Below, piece after piece: positions 8,399-13,934 of a DNA stretch of 15,189 bases (positions are counted from its first letter, which is position 1; every line of letters starts with the position of its first letter). The stretch covers positions 1 to 15,189 of the forward strand of contig JASLHL010000095.1 in the NCBI GenBank assembly GCA_030152225.1, written 5' to 3'. Under the pieces are notes generated by a model. The model saw nothing but the letters and a program-made list of their open reading frames with translations. It ran no database searches and was not told where the DNA came from. Source of the stretch: Flavobacterium sp. (GTDB lineage Bacteria; Bacteroidota; Bacteroidia; Flavobacteriales; Flavobacteriaceae). Position numbers and translations under genes: made by a program.

Positions 8399-8680
8399 TT
8401 AAATTCTTATCCCTGGAGGAAGCATTTCTTTGTAAATAGGGTTTTTCCTAAAAAAAGAAACAATTTTTGGATGGGTAGGAACTACTCGTAGTCTTTTTTC
8501 TCTAACGATATCAAGTACTCCTTTTAGAAAATCGATAGATTGTGCTTGCACTCCTTCTTCGAATCCTTTTAATTTGGTCAGAAAGATTTTTCTTTCTTGT
8601 AGTGAATACTCGACGCTAAGCAAACCTTGATCGGTTTCGAGCTCAAACTGACGAAGCAATTCATTGTCTTTAATTTCCAT
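8399..8680 (-). CDS. GNAT-like small protein (YjdJ-related, degenerate acetyl-CoA loop)
   Basis: A 93-residue cytoplasmic protein. The central strand segments (LLSVEYSLQERKIFLTKL) and the C-terminal segment RLRVVPTHPKIVSFFRKNPIYKEMLPPGIRI resemble the mini-GNAT family YjdJ (COG2388), where the matching region reads VVPxCPFVxxxxxxHPEYxxLL. The glycine-rich acetyl-CoA loop expected between them (RGxGxG/A) is replaced by EEGVQAQSIDF, so catalysis is doubtful. I recall similar proteins annotated as N-acetyltransferase in flavobacteria, which suggests a conserved divergent subfamily rather than a broken gene. The start ATG overlaps the stop of a possible 7-codon leader frame (TAATG). A strong AAAAGGAGG lies 35 bases upstream, and the leader looks structured. 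The gene is divergent from the hydrolase operon and converges on mtaB. Confidence 0.8.
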   Translation of the reverse strand: MEIKDNELLRQFELETDQGLLSVEYSLQERKIFLTKLKGFEEGVQAQSIDFLKGVLDIVREKRLRVVPTHPKIVSFFRKNPIYKEMLPPGIRI

Positions 8681-8703
8681 TATATTAAAATTTTATATTT
8701 CAT
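8680..8703 (-). other. possible leader peptide coupled to the GNAT-like gene
   Basis: A 7-codon frame encoding MKYKILI stops with TAA that overlaps the downstream ATG by one base (TAATG). It is the first ATG after the strong Shine-Dalgarno sequence, 12 bases away. Upstream in the same frame is a second ATG at 8727 that would give 15 codons. Coupled translation would explain how a gene with a distant Shine-Dalgarno is started. This is an inference from layout only, and the short frame may be accidental. Confidence 0.3.
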
Positions 8704-8715
8704 GTTATGTTGGTA

Positions 8716-8724
8716 CCTCCTTTT
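8716..8724 (-). promoter_or_regulatory. strong Shine-Dalgarno sequence (AAAAGGAGG)
   Basis: The minus strand carries AAAAGGAGG, an extended complement to the 16S rRNA 3' tail (CCTCCTTT). In Flavobacteriia most starts lack such a site, and the anti-Shine-Dalgarno is reported to be occluded by bS21, so a perfect site is unusual. It is 12 bases before the leader ATG at 8703 and 35 bases before the GNAT-like start. Confidence 0.5.
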
Positions 8725-8733
8725 CATAGCAAC

Positions 8734-8759
8734 AAAAAAAGAACGGTGGCGACTGCCCC
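8734..8759 (-). promoter_or_regulatory. hairpin plus T-run in the leader of the GNAT-like gene
   Basis: On the minus strand GGGGCAGTCGCCACC can fold as a short stem (GGC/GCC extended by GG/CC around a bulge). GTTC and seven T residues follow. This resembles a weak intrinsic terminator placed about 55-80 bases before the gene, as in an attenuator. The stem is only about five pairs. It is distinctly more GC-rich than its surroundings. Confidence 0.25.
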
Positions 8760-8768
8760 TATTCATAA

Positions 8769-8776
8769 CAATTATA
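8769..8776 (-). promoter_or_regulatory. near-consensus -7 element (TATAATTG) for the GNAT-like gene
   Basis: The minus strand reads TATAATTG, one mismatch from TAnnTTTG. Transcription from about 8762 would produce a leader of roughly 80 nt containing the hairpin, the T-run, the strong Shine-Dalgarno and the short leader frame. Confidence 0.25.
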
Positions 8777-8893
8777 TCGTAAGAAATTTTTAGATTATTT
8801 ATACTGCGAATGCAACTAGTTTTATCGCTATATTTATCAAAGTTCGTCATTTTTTTCCAAACCACCCCTATTAAGTATGTTAATTTATTTAAA

Positions 8894-9550
8894 ATGAACA
8901 AAATACCAATTTATTTCTTCCCTGGCATGTCATCCACTTCGCTCATTTTTGAACGATTAAAATGGGATACTTGCCGTTTTGACTTGCATTTTTTAGAATG
9001 GTTGCCTTGTGAAAAGAAAGAAAGTTTATTGGCTTATACGAAAAAATACATTCCGTTGATTCAACATAATAATCCTATCTTAGTAGGCGTTTCATTTGGA
9101 GGGATTATTGCACAGGAACTATCAAAACTCATTGCCGTTCAAAAGACCATCATCATTTCTAGCGTTCGCACAAATCGCGAATTCCCCACTCGGTTTAAAT
9201 GGGCGAAATACACCAAGCTTTATAAGTTAATTCCCACCCATGGCGTGGAATTTCTGCTTAATGTGGTTGCTCGCTATGGAAATGACAAACAAAAAAAGCG
9301 CGTGGAACTATATAATCGCTATTTATCTATTCGAGATCCACACTACCTCAATTGGTGTATTCAAGCGATATTAACTTGGGATCAAAAAGAAGAATTAGAC
9401 CATGTGGTTCACATACACGGCACAAAGGATGAAGTTTTTCCTTTTAAAAACATAAAAAACGCAATTGAAGTAAAAGGAGGGACTCATGCAATGATACTAA
9501 TGAAATACAGCTGGTTCAATCAAAATCTACAAAAAATTATACTAGAATAA
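8894..9550 (+). CDS. small alpha/beta hydrolase
   Basis: A 218-residue cytoplasmic alpha/beta-hydrolase fold protein. It begins MNKIPIYFFPGMSST (first strand and oxyanion turn). The nucleophile elbow GVSFGG has Ser67. The acidic residue is probably in HGTKDEVFP and the catalytic His in GGTHAMI near the C-terminus, so the triad appears complete. The cap region is short. The substrate cannot be told; small esterases or lipases of this type are common in flavobacteria. The frame extends to 8810, but the extra 28 residues are not fold-like and the ATG at 8894 opens directly into the first beta strand. The stop is 2 bases before the start of the lytic transglycosylase gene, so the two are almost certainly cotranscribed and perhaps coupled. 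Confidence 0.85.
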   Translation: MNKIPIYFFPGMSSTSLIFERLKWDTCRFDLHFLEWLPCEKKESLLAYTKKYIPLIQHNNPILVGVSFGGIIAQELSKLIAVQKTIIISSVRTNREFPTRFKWAKYTKLYKLIPTHGVEFLLNVVARYGNDKQKKRVELYNRYLSIRDPHYLNWCIQAILTWDQKEELDHVVHIHGTKDEVFPFKNIKNAIEVKGGTHAMILMKYSWFNQNLQKIILE

Positions 9551-9552
9551 CT

Positions 9553-10449
9553 ATGAAAAAAAATCTAAAAAACGCACTTTATACAACTGCTGTTGTTGGG
9601 GTCGCTTCTACTTTTATCTTTGCGGCTTCTCATGGTACAAATGAAAGCCAAGCAGAACAAAAAGATCCGGCTGAACATCACGTTTCCTTGCCGTTAACAG
9701 CTAATTTTGCAGGAGAATCAACTCCTTTACACCTTATCGATGTAAAAGAGCGTTTTGATCGCGAAATGATCATCAATGCCAACCTGCATTCATCAACAAC
9801 ACTCGTGATCAAAAGAGCTGAACGCTACTTCCCGATCATTGAACCCATCTTGAAAAAGAATAATATACCCGATGATTTCAAATACCTCTGCGTGATTGAA
9901 AGCACCTTGTCTAATGTTGTTTCCTCTGCTGGAGCAACGGGATTCTGGCAGTTTATGAAGGGAACTGCAGGCGAATATAACCTAACAGTAGATGAGTCCG
10001 TAGATGAACGTTACCACTTAGAAAAAGCAACAGAAGCCGCTTGTAAGTACTTCAATGATGCCAAAAATCGCTTCGGTTCTTGGACTATGGTTGCAGCTGC
10101 CTATAACAGAGGAATGGCAGGAATGACCAAAGCTATGAATGCTCAATATGTAGATAATTACTATGATTTATTTCTAAATCAAGAAACCTCACGCTATGTA
10201 TTCCGCATCTTAGCAATGAAAGAAATCATGACCCATCCTGAACGTTACGGATATAACATCCCCAAAGCAGATAAGTACCCTCCTATTCCCATGCGTAGTA
10301 TTACAGTAAGCAATGATATAGAAGACCTACCTATGTTTGCCCAAGAACAAGGATCAAACTACAAAATTCTGAAACTATACAACCCGTGGTTAGTCAATAC
10401 AAGCCTAAAAACCAAAGGAAAAATCTATACGATCGAGTTACCGAAATAA
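9553..10449 (+). CDS. lytic transglycosylase (MltD-like, GH23)
   Basis: A 298-residue exported peptidoglycan lytic transglycosylase. An N-terminal hydrophobic segment (about 9-25) acts as signal or anchor; no lipobox Cys is present, unlike classical MltD. The SLT domain (about 90-225) contains the catalytic glutamate E116 in CVIESTLSN, the SSAGATGFWQFM motif and AYNRG (about 183-187). The C-terminal 50 residues (SITVSNDIEDLPMFAQEQG, LKLYNPWL, IYTIELP) look like a single LysM-like segment, as in other Bacteroidota relatives. The protein should cleave the MurNAc-GlcNAc bond with formation of a 1,6-anhydro end and take part in wall turnover. It lies 2 bases after the hydrolase gene and 14 bases before a small gene, forming a compact three-gene unit. 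Confidence 0.92.
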   Translation: MKKNLKNALYTTAVVGVASTFIFAASHGTNESQAEQKDPAEHHVSLPLTANFAGESTPLHLIDVKERFDREMIINANLHSSTTLVIKRAERYFPIIEPILKKNNIPDDFKYLCVIESTLSNVVSSAGATGFWQFMKGTAGEYNLTVDESVDERYHLEKATEAACKYFNDAKNRFGSWTMVAAAYNRGMAGMTKAMNAQYVDNYYDLFLNQETSRYVFRILAMKEIMTHPERYGYNIPKADKYPPIPMRSITVSNDIEDLPMFAQEQGSNYKILKLYNPWLVNTSLKTKGKIYTIELPK

Positions 10450-10463
10450 ATTATTAGTTAAAA

Positions 10464-10667
10464 ATGGACAAAGAAACGTATATCAAAAACGCCCTAGAAA
10501 CAATCAAAGCCAAGAATCTACAAGTGCCTTTTGAATTGGCAAAAGGCAGTGTAATCACGAATTTAGATCAATACTTAAACAGCTTGCGATCTTCCTATTT
10601 ACAGGCAAAAGATCCGAGAATAGAACAACTATTTTACGATAAAATAGAGCATTTGCTCAACCTATAA
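10464..10667 (+). CDS. conserved-looking small protein, 67 residues
   Basis: I do not recognise a named family. The protein is hydrophilic, mostly alpha-helical by composition, without signal peptide, membrane segment or Cys. It opens MDKETYIKNALETIKAKN and ends with IEQLFYDKIEHLLNL. It starts 14 bases after the transglycosylase stop on the same strand, which supports it as a real third member of that operon. Its stop overlaps the stop region of the convergent hydrolase gene by 6 bases. Function unknown. Confidence 0.65.
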   Translation: MDKETYIKNALETIKAKNLQVPFELAKGSVITNLDQYLNSLRSSYLQAKDPRIEQLFYDKIEHLLNL

Positions 10668-11447
10668 ATACCGTTTTAAAAAGGAGACAATCAAGGTTAA
10701 GGTTGTCTCCTTTTGTTCTTTATGTGGTATATGCCCCACTTGTTCAAAGATGTGTTTTTCTGCTACTCCGCGTACATGCTTGATCGTTTCCTCCACTTGT
10801 GCCAAAGAACCATACTCATCTAAATCCCCCTGTAGAAATAACAATGGAGCGGTTATACGCGATAACTCAGGTACCATCGTCCAATCGCGATAGGCTGGAT
10901 CCAACCAGATATCAAACCACGCATAGCACAACTTTTCCACGCGTTCTCCGTGGTATTTTGCCAAACGATGTCTTAAGTCTGTCTCTTCATAGGCTTTTTT
11001 CGCCTCCCGTACACCTTGCAAAGTTTCCTCTTCTACAACTACATGTCCTGCTTCAATAACCATAGCCGCCGTATGTTCTGGGTATAAAATACCATACCAT
11101 AACGCAATAGAAGCCCCGTCACTATGTCCAAAAACGGCAATTTTACCCAATTGCAAAACCAAACGCAACGCCTCTAAAAACTCGCCTTCTTGCTCCAAAT
11201 AGTTGCGCTCGCGAAAAGAAGTACGCATCGGTTGAGATTTGCCGTAGCCTACGCGATCATAAACCATCACATTGCACTGCAATTGCTCTGCTAATAAACC
11301 CGGCCAATCGCGCCATAATTCCACACTTCCCAACGAATCATGAAGCAACACTAAAGTCGTTTCCGTTTTAGGTGTATCTTGAATATACAGCTGCACAGCA
11401 ATATCTTGTCCGTGCACTGAAACAATTTTTTCTGTCAGTCTATACAT
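10662..11447 (-). CDS. alpha/beta hydrolase
   Basis: A 261-residue alpha/beta-hydrolase with a complete set of motifs: oxyanion region LLHDSLGS (36-41), the YDRVGYGKS loop (63-71), nucleophile elbow FGHSDGAS with Ser109, acid in LFLQGDLDE (D208 or D210) and His239 in EQVGHIPH. No signal peptide is seen, so it is cytoplasmic. The motif pattern is typical of broad esterase/haloperoxidase-like hydrolases; the substrate is unknown. A TAnnTTTG element lies 17 bases upstream. The last codons, encoding TLIVSF, form one arm of a hairpin that can terminate the convergent operon, so this 3' end serves two purposes. Confidence 0.9.
   Translation of the reverse strand: MYRLTEKIVSVHGQDIAVQLYIQDTPKTETTLVLLHDSLGSVELWRDWPGLLAEQLQCNVMVYDRVGYGKSQPMRTSFRERNYLEQEGEFLEALRLVLQLGKIAVFGHSDGASIALWYGILYPEHTAAMVIEAGHVVVEEETLQGVREAKKAYEETDLRHRLAKYHGERVEKLCYAWFDIWLDPAYRDWTMVPELSRITAPLLFLQGDLDEYGSLAQVEETIKHVRGVAEKHIFEQVGHIPHKEQKETTLTLIVSFLKRYL
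10679..10714 (+). terminator. terminator hairpin inside the hydrolase 3' end
   Basis: AAAAGGAGACAA (10679-10690) pairs perfectly with TTGTCTCCTTTT (10703-10714) around a 12-base loop. It lies 12 bases after the stop of the small plus-strand gene and should end that operon. It also lies within the coding sequence of the convergent hydrolase, so transcription in the minus direction must pass it. Confidence 0.75.
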
Positions 11448-11464
11448 TATTTTCTAGCTTTACT

Positions 11465-11472
11465 CAAAAATA
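11465..11472 (-). promoter_or_regulatory. -7 element (TATTTTTG) of the hydrolase gene
   Basis: The minus strand reads TATTTTTG, an exact TAnnTTTG, 17 bases before the ATG at 11447. The leader would be near 10 nt, the same arrangement as at the ABC-F gene. Confidence 0.45.
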
Positions 11473-11581
11473 TAAATTTTAATGCAATACATACTCGAGC
11501 AAGACACGATTAATTGCGAATCTACTACTAGTCTTCTATTCTCCTCCTTCCCTCAAATTAGCGTAGATTGATTTATACTCC

Positions 11582-11589
11582 TATATTTA
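11582..11589 (+). promoter_or_regulatory. near-consensus -7 element (TATATTTA)
   Basis: TATATTTA differs from TAnnTTTG in the last base and lies 21 bases before the start of the secreted protein gene. Spacing resembles the other proposed promoters in the window. Confidence 0.25.
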
Positions 11590-11610
11590 CCTCCATAACA
11601 ACTGATTACT

Positions 11611-12171
11611 ATGAAAAAAACAGCATTCGCCTTCCTATTAAGTATCTTCAGTATACTGCAAACACAAGCGCAAACGACACCTAACTATCCCGAACAATTC
11701 ACAGCTAACCTCGCACAACACTGTGGCAAGGCCTATAAAGGAAAAATTGTTTCCTCTCCTATTCCAGTCGATTTTGAAAATAAAGAACTCCTTATGTATG
11801 TCTCTTCCTGTACGAATCGAGAGGTAAAAATTGCTTTTTTCGTAGGAGATGATCTTTCTCGTACTTGGGTATTTACCCTAAAAGGCGATCGCTTAGAATT
11901 GAAACACGACCACCGTCAACCGAACGGTCAACCCGATGAAATTACCATGTATGGAGGAACAACCACCAATACAGGAAACGATACGATACAATATTTTCCC
12001 GCAGATCAAGAAACAGCACAACACATTCCCGCCGCTGCCTCTAACCTATGGTGGGTAACGATTAACGAGGAGGAATACACCTATAATCTACAACGCGCAG
12101 GTTCTACAACGAGTTTTAATGTAGTGTTTGATCTAAACAACCCTATTGTAACGGATAAACGCGCATGGTAA
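11611..12171 (+). CDS. conserved secreted protein of unknown function
   Basis: A 186-residue exported protein. The first 20 residues form a signal peptide (MKKTAFAFLLSIFSILQTQA, cleavage before Gln21). The mature part contains two Cys (C38 and C67) that could form a disulfide. A well-defined motif region follows: FFVGDDLSRTWV (77-87), LKHDHR (97-102), QPDEITMYGG (107-116) and IQYFPADQET (126-135). I recall the same combination, a VGDDxSRTWV block followed by LKHDHR and YGG, in unnamed secreted proteins of proteobacteria, so the family seems wide but uncharacterised. The acidic and His-rich motifs could bind metal; that is speculation. It stands alone, divergent from the hydrolase gene. Confidence 0.8.
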   Translation: MKKTAFAFLLSIFSILQTQAQTTPNYPEQFTANLAQHCGKAYKGKIVSSPIPVDFENKELLMYVSSCTNREVKIAFFVGDDLSRTWVFTLKGDRLELKHDHRQPNGQPDEITMYGGTTTNTGNDTIQYFPADQETAQHIPAAASNLWWVTINEEEYTYNLQRAGSTTSFNVVFDLNNPIVTDKRAW

Positions 12172-12181
12172 ATTGGTAGAT

Positions 12182-12219
12182 GGTTAATTTGTTGACGGTT
12201 TACTGTAAACTGATTAACC
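12182..12219. repeat. nested palindromes in intergenic DNA
   Basis: GGTTAAT (12182-12188) and ATTAACC (12213-12219) are inverted arms enclosing GTTTAC T GTAAAC (12198-12210). The region is rich in GTTAAC/GTTTAC-like words, similar in flavour to short intergenic repeats seen in Bacteroidota genomes. It could also fold in the mRNA 3' end of the secreted protein gene. There is no T-run, so it is not a typical terminator. Confidence 0.4.
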
Positions 12220-12238
12220 GTACCATTCAAGTACTTTT

Positions 12239-12260
12239 CTTTGGGTTTCCTTTGGGTTTT
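12239..12260. repeat. 11-base tandem duplication
   Basis: CTTTGGGTTTC is followed directly by CTTTGGGTTTT, two copies differing in the last base. It lies between the palindromes and the longer inverted repeat. Confidence 0.5.
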
Positions 12261-12311
12261 GTTTGGTAAAAGTGCCTTGAGCCCTTGTAAAACCACAGGA
12301 ATACCAAACAA
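12259..12311. repeat. 10-base perfect inverted repeat
   Basis: TTGTTTGGTA (12259-12268) and TACCAAACAA (12302-12311) are exact inverted copies 33 bases apart. They lie about 45 bases before the HxlR-like gene. They could be a remnant of a small element, an operator or an RNA stem; no coding remnant was found between them. Confidence 0.45.
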
Positions 12312-12356
12312 CTACCAAAGAAAACCAATACCAACACAATCTAACCAATTGATAAT

Positions 12357-12713
12357 ATGCTTTTTACCTATTTGAGGACAAAGAAAAATATGCACAATAA
12401 GGATGTTTTAGGTGTAATAAAGGAAATAGTTGAAAAAAAACGATATAGCGAGTTGAGAAAATCCATTCCATTGATTACGGAACGCACGCTTAGTCTACAG
12501 CTCAAAGAAATGGGAGACCACGGTTTAATCAAACGAACGGTTTATACCAACAAACCACCTTTGAAAGTCGAGTACGAATTAACGGCTTTTGGACAAACAC
12601 TTATTCTCTTACTCAAAACCATTGCGCAATGGGGACAAAAAACAGCGACTTTAGATGAAAACATCACTCATATTCCCTATGAAAATATAGACTGTGGGGT
12701 ATTGGATGGATAG
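12357..12713 (+). CDS. HxlR-family transcriptional regulator, short N-terminus
   Basis: A 118-residue winged-helix protein. The segment KKRYSELRKSIPLITERTLSLQLKEMGDHGLIKRTVYTNKPPLKVEYELTAFG is an unmistakable HxlR core (recognition helix, wing and PPxVEYxLTxxG). What normally comes before it is short: the N-terminal helix with the conserved Cys (CPxxxxL) and the GKW of helix 2 are absent, and an in-frame stop at 12342 excludes a longer start. An internal ATG at 12390 would give 107 residues and an even shorter N-terminus. HxlR proteins usually bind DNA as dimers and often use that Cys as an electrophile or redox sensor, so this one may bind DNA without that sensor or may be a decayed copy. 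The codons after the core are intact to the stop. No obvious target gene is divergent from it. Confidence 0.8.
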   Translation: MLFTYLRTKKNMHNKDVLGVIKEIVEKKRYSELRKSIPLITERTLSLQLKEMGDHGLIKRTVYTNKPPLKVEYELTAFGQTLILLLKTIAQWGQKTATLDENITHIPYENIDCGVLDG

Positions 12714-12868
12714 ACCGATCCGTTTAATCAACACATTTCTCCCCAACTTCTTACTAGCATTCGTTTTGGATGAGTAGACTAAAAGGAATCTTTCTAAATA
12801 GAAATACAGGTTCTAAGTCCTCGTTTTATTGTTCTATTTTCGTACAAAATAACGAAACTCAAATAGAC

Positions 12869-13093
12869 ATGTCAAAGACAAAACTAACCATCAACAATAA
12901 CGGATCAGTAAAAATCGAGGGCGATTTTGAAATCGTAGACCGAAATGGAAATGCGTACGGATTACAAGGTAGAACCGTGCTATCTATTTGCCGTTGTGGC
13001 CTTTCTAAAAACAAACCATTTTGCGATGGTGCACACAATGGCCATTTTGAACACGAAGCGGTTGCCTTCGATCTTCCACCGAAGAAAGTATAA
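12869..13093 (+). CDS. CDGSH iron-sulfur domain protein
   Basis: A 74-residue protein with a single CDGSH zinc-finger-like motif binding a [2Fe-2S] cluster: C41-R-C43, S46, P50, C52-D-G-A-H56, which is the full 3Cys-1His set. It is cytoplasmic, without signal or membrane segment, unlike mitoNEET. Such small bacterial CDGSH proteins are thought to act in redox or iron-sulfur handling. The frame extends upstream to 12770, but the ATG at 12869 gives the usual family N-terminus (MSKTKLTINNNGSVKIEGDF, the strand region before the motif). A promoter-like TATTTTCG lies about 40 bases upstream, one mismatch from consensus. It is followed by a GC-rich structured stretch and a terminator. Confidence 0.92.
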   Translation: MSKTKLTINNNGSVKIEGDFEIVDRNGNAYGLQGRTVLSICRCGLSKNKPFCDGAHNGHFEHEAVAFDLPPKKV

Positions 13094-13140
13094 AGAACAG
13101 CTTCCTGTAACAAATACACGGAAGAATGAAAATCGAATAC

Positions 13141-13172
13141 ATCCTGCGCTCGACTAGCGCAACGCGCTGGAT
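13141..13172 (+). other. GC-rich element with two alternative hairpins
   Basis: Within AT-rich DNA, ATCCTGCGC (13141-13149) can pair with GCGCTGGAT (13164-13172), nine positions with one T-T mismatch. Alternatively TGCGCT (13145-13150) pairs perfectly with AGCGCA (13156-13161) around a 5-base loop. The two folds exclude each other. It lies between the CDGSH stop and the terminator, so it would be in that 3' UTR or in a separate small RNA of either strand. No known RNA family was recognised. Confidence 0.35.
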
Positions 13173-13184
13173 AAGTCTCTAACA

Positions 13185-13216
13185 AAAAAAGTCTTTGGTT
13201 TCCCAAAGACTTTTTT
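13185..13216 (+). terminator. intrinsic terminator between CDGSH and PEBP genes
   Basis: AAAAAAGTCTTTGG (13185-13198) and CCAAAGACTTTTTT (13203-13216) form a 14-pair stem around TTTC. The A and T runs make it usable in both directions, ending the CDGSH transcript and possibly the convergent PEBP transcript. It is nearly identical to the terminator after the tRNA operon. Confidence 0.88.
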
Positions 13217-13235
13217 CTTTCAAACATTTAAACGC

Positions 13236-13248
13236 ATCCTAGTAGGAT
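13236..13248. repeat. short palindrome ATCCTA-G-TAGGAT
   Basis: A 13-base perfect interrupted palindrome in the gap after the terminator and before the stop of the PEBP gene. It is too short to assign a role. Confidence 0.3.
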
Positions 13249-13299
13249 ACATCTTCCTACTCTAAAAATAAGCTCGTGCTAATTTCTCACGGGATAGAT

Positions 13300-13848
13300 T
13301 TATCGCTTATAATACACAACAATACTAGCCTTTGCAAGGGTTTGATTCCAAAGGTTAAACCCAACAAGTGCTGGATTTATCTGTCCATCTAATCCCAATT
13401 TGGCTGTCTTTAAAGCGTAAACTGTAAATATATATTGATGAAATCCATGTCCTTCTGGTGGACAAGGTCCTCCAAATCCTCTACTACCGTAATCGGTCAT
13501 ACTCTGAATGGCCCCTTTAGGTGCTAGATCAAGGGAAATATTTCCTGCATTAGCGACTAATTCGCTTACATTTGATGGAATATCAAAGACCACCCAATGC
13601 CAGAATCCACTTCCTGTTGGGGCATCTGGATCATACATAGTAATAGCAAAACTTTGCGTTCCCTCCGGTGCATTTTGCCAATACAATTGAGGAGATTGGT
13701 TATCTCCATTACATCCAAACCCATTAAACTCCAATGTTTTTGTTCCTTCTCCTCCTAAATCTTTACTCGATAAGGTAAATGTTTTTTGTGCAAATGCTGC
13801 CGTTGATACGGTCAAAAACAGCAATACAAGTAACTGAGCTTTTCTCAT
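13300..13848 (-). CDS. secreted YbhB/YbcL-family protein (PEBP fold)
   Basis: A 182-residue exported member of the phosphatidylethanolamine-binding protein / Raf-kinase-inhibitor-like family. Residues 1-20 are a signal peptide (MRKAQLLVLLFLTVSTAAFA), so it acts in the periplasm or outside the cell. The mature protein shows the bacterial PEBP signatures: QSPQLYWQNAPEGTQSFAI (51-69), the DPDAP box (73-77) with FWHWVVFDIP, and GGPCPPEGHGFHQYIF (126-141). The anion-binding-site residues therefore appear intact. Bacterial family members have no settled function; proposals include protease inhibition and small-ligand binding. It has an exact TAnnTTTG promoter element 23 bases upstream and is downstream of the AraC-family gene on the same strand, 86 bases away. 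Confidence 0.95.
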   Translation of the reverse strand: MRKAQLLVLLFLTVSTAAFAQKTFTLSSKDLGGEGTKTLEFNGFGCNGDNQSPQLYWQNAPEGTQSFAITMYDPDAPTGSGFWHWVVFDIPSNVSELVANAGNISLDLAPKGAIQSMTDYGSRGFGGPCPPEGHGFHQYIFTVYALKTAKLGLDGQINPALVGFNLWNQTLAKASIVVYYKR

Positions 13849-13871
13849 TCTAGTTGAATTATTATTTCCAC

Positions 13872-13879
13872 CAAAAGTA
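13872..13879 (-). promoter_or_regulatory. -7 element (TACTTTTG) of the PEBP gene
   Basis: The minus strand reads TACTTTTG, an exact and typical flavobacterial -7 box, 23 bases before the ATG, giving a leader near 16 nt. A TTG lies 13 bases further upstream, closer than the usual -33 spacing. Confidence 0.55.
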
Positions 13880-13934
13880 GCTTTGCAGAGATCAAAAACA
13901 GAAAACTAAAGGCTCAAAAACTGTTGCTAAAAGG

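Noticed and set aside
8680..8901. 73-residue minus-strand frame
   Set aside because: It runs through the divergent promoter region, overlaps the 5' end of the hydrolase gene and has no recognisable features. Only its last codons are kept, as a possible leader peptide.
12081..12311. 76-residue minus-strand frame
   Set aside because: It is antisense to the 3' end of the secreted protein gene and to repetitive intergenic DNA. The composition looks like repeat-derived shadow coding.
12859..13227. 122-residue minus-strand frame opposite the CDGSH gene
   Set aside because: The CDGSH motif on the plus strand is complete and explains the open frame on the other strand.
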